16,495 nt of DNA from Methanoregulaceae archaeon UBA467. GTDB lineage: Archaea > Halobacteriota > Methanomicrobia > Methanomicrobiales > Methanospirillaceae. The first letter of the stretch is position 1, and every line of letters begins with the position of its first letter. Below, one piece after another: positions 1-10,500 of the stretch. The stretch covers positions 492,075-508,569 of the forward strand of contig DASP01000005.1 in NCBI GenBank assembly GCA_002503825.1. Direction: 5' to 3'. The position numbers and the translations under genes are program-made. Under the pieces are notes generated by a model. That model saw only the letters and a list, made by a program, of their open reading frames with translations. It was not told the DNA's origin and searched no databases.

Positions 1-3000
1 CCGGTCAGGATATTCTCGTTGCTGCTGCTGTTGATGAGTATTCCGTAGAGCGTGTTGTTGAACGCCGTGTTATCCGTCAGGAAGTTGCCGCTGCTGTTGT
101 GCAGGTTGATGCCGTTCTCTGCGTTGAAGCTGGCGTTATTACCTGTCAGGTTGTTCAGCGTCGAATCCGTCAGGCAGATCCCGGACCTGCCATTGTTCGT
201 CGCGTTGTTGTCGAACAGGTTGTTCAATGTCGAGTTGTTGAGGCTGATACCACACAATACATTCGCGACTGCGTCGTTCACTGTCAGGTTGTTGCCTGTC
301 GCGTTGACCAGGCTGAACCCGCTTCCCTGGTTTCCGGTTGCTGAATTCCCGGTCAGGTTGTTTCCCTGTGAGTCAACAATACCAAACCCGGCCTCGCCGT
401 TGAAACTTGCATTGTTACCTGTCAGGACATTCTCGTTGCTGCTGCTGTTCAGCAGGATTCCATAGAGCGTGTTGTTGAATGCCGTGTTATCCGTCAGGAA
501 GTTCCCGCTGCTGTTCAGCAGGTTGATGCCATTCTCTGCATTGAAACTGGCATTATTACCTGTCAGGTTGTTCAGCGTGGAATCCGTCAGGCAGATCCCG
601 GACCTGCCGTTATTCGTCGCGTTGTTATCGAACAGGTTGTTCAATGTCGAGTTGTTGAGGCTGATACCACACAATACATTCGCGACGGCGTCGTTCGCCG
701 TCAGGTTGTTGCCACTGGCATTGACCAGGCTGAATCCGCTTCCTCCGTTCCCGGTTGCTGCGTTGCCGGTCAGATTGTTACCCTGCGAGTCGACAATACC
801 AAACCCGGCCTCGCCGTTGAAGCTTGCATTGTTACCTGTCAGGACATTCTCGTTGCTGCTGCTGTTGATGAGTATTCCGTAGAGCGTGTTGTTGAACGCT
901 GTGTTGTCGGTCAGGAAGTTGCCGCTGCTGTTGTGCAGGTTGATGCCGTTCTCGGCGTTGAAGCTGGCGTTATTACCTGTCAGGTTGTTCAGCGTGGAAT
1001 CCGTCAGGCAGATGCCGGACCTGCCGTTATTCGTCGCGTTGTTGTCGAACAGGTTGTTCAATGTCGAGTTGTTGAGGCTGATACCACACAATACATTCGC
1101 GACTGCGTCGTTCACTGTCAGGTTGTTTCCACTGGCGTTAATGAGGCTGAACCCGCTTCCCTGGTTTCCGGTCGCGGCGTTGCCGGTCAGGTTGTTGCCC
1201 TGCGAGTCGACAATACCAAACCCGGCCTCGCCGTTGAAGCTTGCATTGTTGCCGGTCAGGATATTCTCGTTGCTACTGCTGTTGATGAGTATTCCGTAAA
1301 GCGTGTTGTTGAATGCCGTGTTGTCGGTCAGGAAGTTGCCGCTGCTGTTGTGCAGGTTGATGCCGTTCTCTGCATTGAAACTGGCATTGTTCCCCGTCAG
1401 GTTGTTCAGCGTGGAATCCGTCAGGCAGATCCCTGACATGCCATTGTTCGTCGCATTGTTGTCGAACAGGTTGTTCAGGGTTGAATTGTTCAATGAGATG
1501 CCACACAGCGTGTTGCCGACTGCGTCGTTCGCTGTCAGGTTGTTTCCACTGGCGTTAATGAGGCTGAACCCGGCTCCAAGGTTTCCGGTTGCTGCGTTGC
1601 CGGTCAGGTTGTTGCCTTGAGAGTCGACAATACCAAACCCGGCCTCGCCGTTGAAGCTTGCATTGTTGCCGGTCAGGATATTCTCGTTGCTGCTGCTGTT
1701 CAGCAGGATTCCATAGAGCGTGTTGTTGAACGCCTTGTTATCCGTCAGGAAGTTGCCGCTGCTGTTCAACAGGTTGATGCCATTCTCTGCATTGAAACTG
1801 GCATTATTCCCGGTGAGGTTGTTCAGCGTGGAATCCGTCAGGCAGATCCCGGACCTGCCGTTATTCGTCGCGTTGTTGTCGAACAGGTTGTTCAGCGTTG
1901 CATTGTGCAGGCTGATACCGCACAGCACGTTGCCGACTGCATTGTTCGCTGTCAGGTTGTTGCCTGTCGCGTTGATGAGACTGAACCCGCTTCCACTGTT
2001 CCCGGTCGCTGCGTTGCCGGTCAGGTTGTTGCCTTGAGAGTCGATTATGCCAAAACCACTCTGGTTATTGAAGCTCGCATTGTTACCTGTCAGGACATTC
2101 TCGTTGCTCGAACCGTTGATGAGCACTCCATAGAGCGTGTTGTTGAATGCCGTGTTATCCGTCAGGAAGTTCCCGCTGCTGTTCAGCAGGTTGATGCCGT
2201 TCTCGGCGTTGAAACTGGCGTTATTACCTGTCAGGTTGTTCAGCGTGGAATCCGTCAGGCAGATGCCGGACCTGCCGTTATTCGTCGCGTTGTTGTCGAA
2301 CAGGTTGTTCAATGTCGAGTTGTTGAGGCTGATACCACACAATACATTCGCGCCTGCGTCGTTCACTGTCAGGTTGTTTCCACTGGCGTTAATGAGGCTG
2401 AACCCGCTTCCCTGGTTTCCGGTCGCGGCGTTGCCGGTCAGGTTGTTGCCCTGCGAGTCGACAATACCAAACCCGGCCTCGCCGTTGAAACTTGCATTGT
2501 TGCCGGTCAGGACATTCTCGTTGCTGCTGCTGTTCAGCAGGATACCGTAGAGCGTGTTGTTGAATGCCGTGTTATCCGTCAGGAAGTTGCCGCTACTGTT
2601 CAGCAGGTTGATGCCGTTCTCGGCGTTGAAACTGGCATTGTTCCCGGTGAGATTGTTCAGCGTGGAATCCGTCAGGCAGATGCCGGACCTGCCATTGTTC
2701 GTCGCATTGTTGTTGAACAGGTTGTTCAGGGTTGAATTGTTCAATGAGATGCCGCACAGCGTGTTGCCGACTGCGTCGTTCGCTGTCAGGTTGTTTCCAC
2801 TGGCGTTAATGAGGCTGAACCCGGCTCCAAGGTTTCCGGTCGCTGCGTTGCCGGTCAGGTTGTTGCCCTGCGAGTCGACAATACCAAACCCGGCCTCGCC
2901 GTTGAAGCTGGCGTTGTTACCTGTCAGGATATTCTCGTTGCTCGAACCGTTGATGAGCACTCCATAGAGCGTGTTGTTGAACGCTGTGTTGTCGGTCAGG

Positions 3001-6000
3001 AAGTTGCCACTGCTGTTGTGCAGGTTGATGCCATTCTCCGCATTGAAGCTGGCATTGTTACCTGTCAGGTTGTTCAGCGTGGAATCCGTCAGGCAGATGC
3101 CGAACCTGCCATTGTTCGTCGCGTTGTTGTCGAACAGGTTGTTCAATGTCGAGTTGTTGAGGCTGATACCACACAATACATTCGCGACTGCATCGTTCGC
3201 CGTCAGGTTGTTTCCACTGGCATTCACCAGGCTGAACCCGCTTCCAAGGTTTCCGGTCGCTGCGTTGCCGGTCAGGTTGTTGCCCTGCGAGTCGACAATA
3301 CCAAACCCGGCCTCGCCGTTGAAGCTGGCGTTGTTACCTGTCAGGATATTCTCGTTGCTCGAACCGTTGATGAGCATTCCATAGAGCGTGTTGTTGAATG
3401 CCGTGTTATCCGTCAGGAAGTTGCCGCTGCTGTTGTGCAGGTTGATGCCATTCTCTGCATTGAAGCTGGCATTGTTCCCGGTCAGGTTGTTCAGCGTGGA
3501 ATCCGTCAGGCAGATCCCGGACCTGCCATTGTTCGTCGCGTTGTTGTCGAACAGGTTGTTCAGGGTTGCATTGTTCAATGAGATGCCGCACAGCGTGTTG
3601 CCGACTGCGTCGTTCGCTGTCAGGTTGTTTCCACTAGCATTCACCAGGCTGAATCCGCTTCCTCCGTTCCCGGTTGCTGAATTCCCCGTCAGGTTGTTTC
3701 CCTGTGAGTCAACAATACCAAACCCGGCCTCGCCGTTGAAACTTGCATTGTTACCTGTCAGGATATTCTCGTTGCTGCTGCTGTTCAGCAGGATTCCGTA
3801 GAGCGTGTTGTTGAATGCCGTGTTATCCGTCAGGAAGTTGCCACTGCTGTTGTGCAGGTTGATGCCGTTCTCGGCGTTGAAACTGGCATTGTTCCCGGTC
3901 AGGTTGTTCAGCGTGGAATCCGTCAGGCAGATCCCGGACCTGCCATTGTTCGTCGCGTTGTTGTCGAACAGGTTATTCAGGGTTGAATTGTGCAGGCTGA
4001 TACCACACAATACATTCGCGACTGCATCGTTCGCTGTCAGGTTGTTGCCACTGGCATTGACCAGGCTGAACCCGCTTCCCTGGTTCCCGGTTGCTGCGTT
4101 GCCGGTCAGGTTGTTTCCCTGTGAGTCGACAATACCAAACCCGGCCTCGCCGTTGAAGCTTGCATTGTTCCCAGTCAGGACATTCTCGTTGCTCGAACCA
4201 TTGATGAGCACTCCATAGAGCGTGTTGTTGAATGCCGTGTTATCCGTCAGGAAGTTCCCGCTGCTGTTCAGCAGGTTGATGCCGTTCTCGGCGTTGAAAC
4301 TGGCGTTATTACCTGTCAGGTTGTTCAGCGTGGAATCAGTCAGGCAGATGCCGGACCTGCCATTGTTCGTCGCGTTGTTGTCGAACAGGTTGTTCAGGGT
4401 TGAATTGTTCAATGAGATGCCACACAATACATTCGCGACTGCATTGTTCGCTGTCAGGTTGTTGCCTGTCGCGTTGATGAGACTGAACCCGCTTCCACTG
4501 TTCCCGGTCGCTGCGTTGCCGGTCAGGTTGTTGCCTTGAGAGTCGATTATGCCAAAACCACTCTGGTTATTGAAGCTCGCATTGTTACCTGTCAGGACAT
4601 TCTCGTTGCTCGAACCGTTGATGAGCACTCCATAGAGCGTGTTGTTGAACGCCGTGTTATCCGTCAGGAAGTTGCCGCTGCTGTTGTGCAGGTTGATGCC
4701 ATTCTCTGCATTGAAACTGGCGTTATTCCCGGTGAGGTTGTTCAGCGTGGAATCCGTCAGGCAGATCCCGGACCTGCCATTGTTCGTCGCGTTGTTGTCG
4801 AACAGGTTGTTCAGGGTAGCATTGTGCAGGCTGATACCACACAATACATTCGCGACTGCGTCGTTCGCTGTCAGGTTGTTTCCACTGGCGTTAATGAGGC
4901 TGAACCCGCTTCCCTGGTTTCCGGTCGCGGCGTTGCCGGTCAGGTTGTTACCCTGCGAGTCAACAATACCAAACCCGGCCTCGCCGTTGAAGCTTACATT
5001 GTTGCCGGTCAGGATATTCTCGTTGCTGCTGCTGTTGATGAGTATTCCGTAAAGCGTGTTGTTGAACGCCGTGTTATCCGTCAGGAAGTTGCCGCTGCTG
5101 TTGTGCAGGTTGATGCCGTTCTCGGCGTTGAAACTGGCGTTATTCCCGGTGAGGTTGTTCAGCGTGGAATCCGTCAGGCAGATCCCGGACCTGCCATTGT
5201 TCGTCGCGTTGTTGTCGAACAGGTTATTCAGGGTTGAATTGTGCAGGCTGATACCACACAATACATTCGCGACTGCGTCGTTCACTGTCAGGTTGTTTCC
5301 ACTGGCGTTAATGAGGCTGAACCCGCTTCCCTGGTTTCCGGTCGCGGCGTTGCCAGTCAGGTTGTTGCCTTGAGAGTCGATTATGCCAAACCCGGCCTCG
5401 CCGTTGAAGCTGGCATTGTTGCCGGTCAGGATATTCTCGTTGCTCGAGTTACTCAGCAGGATTCCATACAAGGTGTTGTTGAACGCCGTGTTATCCGTCA
5501 GGAAGTTGCCGCTGCTGTTCAGCAGGTTGATGCCGTTCTCTGCGTTGAAACTGGCATTATTACCTGTCAGGTTGTTCAGCGTGGAATCCGTCAGGCAGAT
5601 TCCGGACCTGCCATTGTTCGTCGCGTTGTTGTCGAACAGGTTGTTCAGCGTTGCATTGTGCAGGCTGATACCGCACAGCACGTTGCCGACTGCGTCGTTC
5701 GCTGTCAGGTTATTTCCTGTCGCGTTGACCAGGCTGAACCCGGCTCCCAGGTTTCCGGTCGCTGCGTTGCCGGTCAGGTTGTTGCCCTGCGAGTCGACAA
5801 TCCCAAACCCGGCCTCGCCGTTGAAGCTGGCGTTGTTACCTGTCAGGACATTCTCGTTGCTCGAACCGTTGATGAGCACTCCATAGAGCGTGTTGTTGAA
5901 TGCCGTGTTATCCGTCAGGAAGTTCCCGCTACTGTTCAGCAGGTTGATGCCGTTCTCTGCGTTGAAACTGGCATTGTTGCCTGTCAGGTTGTTCAGCGTC

Positions 6001-7556
6001 GAATCCGTCAGGCAGATGCCGGACCTGCCATTGTTCGTCGCGTTGTTGTCGAACAGGTTGTTCAATGTCGAGTTGTGGAGGCTGATACCACACAATACAT
6101 TCGCGACGGCGTCGTTCGCCGTCAGGTTGTTTCCACTGGCGTTAATGAGGCTGAACCCGCTTCCCTGGTTTCCGGTCGCGGCGTTGCCGGTCAGGTTGTT
6201 ACCCTGCGAGTCGACAATACCAAACCCGGCCTCGCCGTTGAAGCTCGCATTGTTGCCAGTCAGGATATTCACGTTGCTGCTGCTGTTGATGAGTATTCCG
6301 TAAAGCGTGTTGTTGAATGCCGTGTTATCCGTCAGGAAGTTGCCACTGCTGTTGTGCAGGTTGATGCCGTTCTCTGCGTTGAAACTGGCATTGTTCCCGG
6401 TCAGGTTGTTCAGCGTCGAATCCGTCAGGCAGATCCCGGACCTGCCATTGTTCGTCGCGTTGTTGTCGAACAGGTTATTCAGGGTTGAATTGTGCAGGCT
6501 GATACCACACAATACATTCGCGACGGCGTCGTTCGCCGTCAGGTTATTTCCTGTCGCGTTGACCAGGCTGAACCCGGCTCCCAGGTTTCCGGTCGCTGCG
6601 TTGCCGGTCAGGTTGTTGCCCTGCGAGTCGACAATCCCAAACCCGGCCTCGCCGTTGAAACTTGCATTGTTACCTGTCAGGACATTCTCGTTGCTCGAAC
6701 CGTTGATGAGCACTCCATAGAGCGTGTTGTTGAATGCCGTGTTATCCGTCAGGAAGTTCCCGCTGCTGTTCAGCAGGTTGATGCCGTTCTCTGCGTTGAA
6801 ACTGGCATTGTTCCCGGTCAGGTTGTTCAGCGTCGAATCCGTCAGGCAGATCCCGGACCTGCCATTGTTCGTCGCGTTGTTGTCGAACAGGTTATTCAGG
6901 GTTGAATTGTTCAATGAGATACCACACAATACATTCGCGACTGCATCGTTCGCTGTCAGGTTGTTGCCTGTCGCGTTGATGAGACTGAACCCGCTTCCCT
7001 GGTTTCCGGTCGCTGCGTTGCCGGTCAGGTTGTTGCCCTGCGAGTCGACAATCCCAAACCCGGCCTCGCCGTTGAAACTTGCATTGTTACCTGTCAGGAT
7101 ATTCTCGTTGCTGCTGCTGTTCAGCAGGATTCCGTAGAGCGTGTTGTTGAACACTGTGTTATCCGTCAGGAAGTTCCCGCTGCTGTTCAGCAGGTTGATG
7201 CCGTTCTCTGCATTGAAACTGGCGTTATTACCTGTCAGGTTGTTCAGCGTCGAATCCGTCAGGCAGATCCCGGACCTGCCGTTATTCGTCGCGTTGTTGT
7301 CGAACAGGTTGTTCAGGGTAGCATTGTGCAGGCTGATACCACACAATACATTCGCGACTGCATCGTTCGCTGTCAGGTTGTTTCCACTGGCATTCACCAG
7401 GCTGAATCCGCTTCCTCCGTTCCCGGTTGCTGAATTCCCCGTCAGGTTGTTGCCCTGCGAGTCGACAATCCCAAACCCGGCCTCGCCGTTGAAACTTGCA
7501 TTGTTACCTGTCAGGACATTCTCGTTGCTCGAGTTACTCAGCAGGATTCCATACAA
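1..7556 (-). repeat. Tandem array: 18 complete plus 1 partial unit of 417 nt (139 residues, six coils)
   Basis: Complete units occupy 7140-7556, 6723-7139 and so on in exact 417-nt steps down to 51-467; 1-50 is the start of a further copy, so the array runs out of the window. Each unit is six coils (24+23+23+23+23+23): LYGIL.NSSSNEN.LTGNN, EAGFGIVDSQGNNLTGN, GSGFSLVNATGNNLTVN, LCGISLNNSTLNNLF, RSGICLTDSTLNNLTGN, ENGINLHNSSGNFLTDN. I saw no insertion or deletion. Variation is confined to a few sites: coil 6 LHNSS versus LLNSS; coil 4 leu/asn cassette (LRLIPHNTF-type versus FNEMPHSVL-type in the antisense view); coil 3 N-Q-G-S / N-L-G-A / N-G-G-S; coil 1 INSSS, LNSSS, INGSS, LSNSS. One unit read in full has 12 N-x-S/T sequons, 8 acidic residues, one Arg, no Lys and two Cys. 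Confidence 0.97.
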
Positions 7557-10500
7557 GGTGTTGTTGAACGCTGTGTTGTCAGTGATTGCATTGTTGCTGC
7601 TGTTAACCAGGCCAATGCCGTTCATCTCGTTGAATGAGACATTATTACCGCTTATATTATTAAATGCAGAATCAAAGACACAGATCCCGGAAAAACCATT
7701 GAAATTAGCAGTGTTGTTCAATACATCGATATAAGTCGAATTAATGATCCTGATACCACATTCAGTATTATTGTTGACGATATTTCCTGAAACCGTCAGG
7801 TTGGTCTCATTGATAACAACAATACCACTTCCGGTGTTATTTGGCAGTATATTATCCTTAATTGTTACATTCCTGGAAAGATTGACCTGAATCCCTGTCA
7901 CCGTATTGTTCACGACAGTGTCGCCGATTATATTGACGGTATCTGAACTGTTTACAAATATCCCGTAAATGTCATTGGAACAGGCAAGACTGTTGTACAG
8001 GGTAATATTGTACGACTCTTCGATTTCATACCCCATTCTGCCATTGAAACAGGCGGTGCTGTTGGTAAGATTTGTATCTGTGGTTTTGGAAAGAAGGAAT
8101 CCGTCCAGACTGTTGTGGTTTGCCGTATTATTGAAAAGGAACAGGTCCGAGGAATTTGCAAGAACAATACCATTCCCGTTATTATAACTGGCGTTGTTGC
8201 ACGTCAGCGTGGTACTGGTGGAATTTTCGAGCAGGATACCATTTTCACCGTTATTTGTTGCAATGTTGCAGGTAAGCGGGTTGTTCCAGGAGGCATTCAG
8301 GAATATACCGTTTTTAACGTTATTGTTGGCATTATTGAAACTGATGTTGTTTTCTGTTGAATTATAAAGATATATTCCGTTTCCATCGTTTCTGTTTGCA
8401 TTGTTATCGGTGACTGTATTGTTATTGGATGAATAGAGGTAGATTCCATTTACCTCATTGTACATCGCGGTTACATTCCGGATTCCCGAATCCGAGGTAT
8501 TCCGGATATATATTCCGTACCCGTTTTTAATCAGGGTAAGGTTTTCGACCGTGAAATTGTTGCAGTTTATGCAGTAAATCGTGCCTGCATTGGAATCCGC
8601 ACCGAGGCTGACATCACTGACGTTCTTGTAATAATAGACCGGTTTTCCATCGACCGTGTTGCCGGTATCAATGTCATGGAGGAAGTTTTCATCCTGCAGC
8701 CCCTCGATCTTGAAGTTGTACTTATTTCCTGACATCGTATTGTTACGCATGGTGCTGTAACTGGAACCGCTCATGTTGATTCCGTAATAGACGTTATTAT
8801 CTGCAGTATTGTTGACGAGGTCTGTATGAGTCGAATTGATTATTCCGATTCCGGACCCAAGCAGGGGAGCTGATGTGTTGTCGGCCCGGTTTCCTGAGAC
8901 GTTCGTATCAGCCGAGCTGATGACACTGATGCCATACAATGAATTATTTAACGCATAATTTGATGTGATATTATTCCGGAACGATTGTTCAACCGAAATG
9001 CCTGAATTACTGTTGAACCTGACCGTATTCTCGCTGACCGGGTTTGAAGTTGCATTGTAAAGATAGATCCCGTTCCTGGAATTATTAGAGGCAGTATTGC
9101 CGCTTACCGTGTTATTGACAGAGGCATTCAGGTAAATTCCGCTCGCCTGGTTGAAACTCGCGTTATTTGACGTTATCGTGTTATTCTGCGAGTTAAAGAG
9201 GCCAATTCCGTTTTGTGTGTTGAAAGTTGCATTATTTTGTGTAATTAAATTCCCTGATGATGCATTCAGGAATATACCGTCCCGGGTGTTGTTCTTCGCC
9301 GTATTTGACAGAACCGAAATATTCGAGGCATTCTGGAGTGCAATTCCATTGTATGAATTGAACGCAGCATAATTTCCTGTTATCGTGCTGTTAAAGGAGT
9401 TTGTCAGGGATATCCCGTTTTCCCTGTTATAGGTTGCATTGTTGCCGGTGACGTTCACATCATGGGAGAGGTTCTGGACTATACCGCTCCGGACGTTGTA
9501 ACTCGCATTGTTCCCGGAAATAAGTCCTCCCGATGAATTCTGGAGATAGATCCCGTTCCAGCTGTTAAAGACGAGTGTATTGCCACTGATATTTGTATTT
9601 TCAGAGGAAACGACGGCAATCCCGTTCTGGCTGTTGTTCCTGGCAATGTTCCCTGTTATATTGACGTTTCCGGTATTTACAAGGAGTATTCCGCTCTGGA
9701 GATTGTAGCTTGCATTATTTCCGGACAGATCGTTTTGTGAATTATTCAGCTGGATACCGTTCAGCGAGTTGTAAGTGGCATTATTGTTCGTGAGCAGGTT
9801 TCCGGTTGAATTAAAGAGATAGATACCGTTTCCGCTGTTATTCCTGATGTTGGCGTTCTGGGAAATGGTATTATCATTTGAATTGTTCAGGAAGATGCCG
9901 TTTAACTGGTTATTCCTGATGACTCCCGTTGTCCCCGAAACTGAAACGGTGATATGGGTTGAATTTTCGAGCATTACCCCGTTCTGGAGGTTGTAGCTGA
10001 AATTATTCCCGCTGCCGACGGTATCGTAGGATGAATTGGAGATGAGAATTCCATTTCCGGTATTATAACGGGATGTCGTCCCGGTTATGGTATTCCCTGT
10101 TGCTTTTTCAATGTATATGCCGTTAATCGAATTGTTCCTGATATCTGTAATCCCTGAAAGTGTGTTATTATTCGAACTGTTAAGGAATATCCCGTTACCG
10201 GTGTTGTAGCTGAACCCAACACCGTTACTGGTAATGGAATTGTTGTTTGAATTCTGGAGGATCAATCCGTTTTGCAGGTTATACTGGATGCTGTTGCTTC
10301 CATTGATGGTATTAAAACTCGCATTGTAAAGGGCAATTCCGTTCTGGGAGTTGTACTGGGCTGTATTGCCACTGAGGGTATTATTTGTCGAATTGGTGAC
10401 AATAATACCGTTCAACGTATTATTTCTGATGTTTGCATTCCCGTAAACCGTGTTGTTGTTCGAATTTTCCAGTTTTATACCATTGAATGCATTATTCCGG

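Noticed and set aside
20..40. Short GCT/CTG triplet runs at the coil 1 cap, as a slippage or phase-variation tract
   Set aside because: Only three or four triplets long and in frame (Ser-Ser-Ser). No homopolymer long enough to switch the gene was seen; the longest noticed is a run of six T near 10671.
1617..2735. Plus-strand open frame of 372 codons, and a similar one of 415 codons at 5241-6488
   Set aside because: They are the exact codon-on-codon antisense of the real frame. They are open because Asn, Thr, Ser and Gly codons do not make stops when reversed. Their repeats copy the 417-nt array, and they break at arbitrary points.
1..7556. CRISPR or satellite DNA reading of the tandem repeats
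   Set aside because: There are no short repeats with unique spacers. The unit is 417 nt, a multiple of three, coding throughout, and continuous with the rest of the protein.
7540..7600. Possible fusion or frameshift between the array and the upstream coils
   Set aside because: The frame is the same on both sides, and the degenerate unit continues the alignment to 7970, so the change is one of divergence only.
52..7734. Series of about 137-codon plus-strand frames every 417 nt, each beginning MLLNAV
   Set aside because: Another antisense frame that meets a stop once per unit. It looks like a gene family in tandem, but the hydrophobic Leu/Pro-rich product is a by-product of reading the beta-helix codons backwards.
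7952..8173. Small minus-strand frames in other registers (also 1273-1506, 3406-3591, 13403-13612)
   Set aside because: They are out of register with the giant frame, which is open across them, and show no recognisable pattern.
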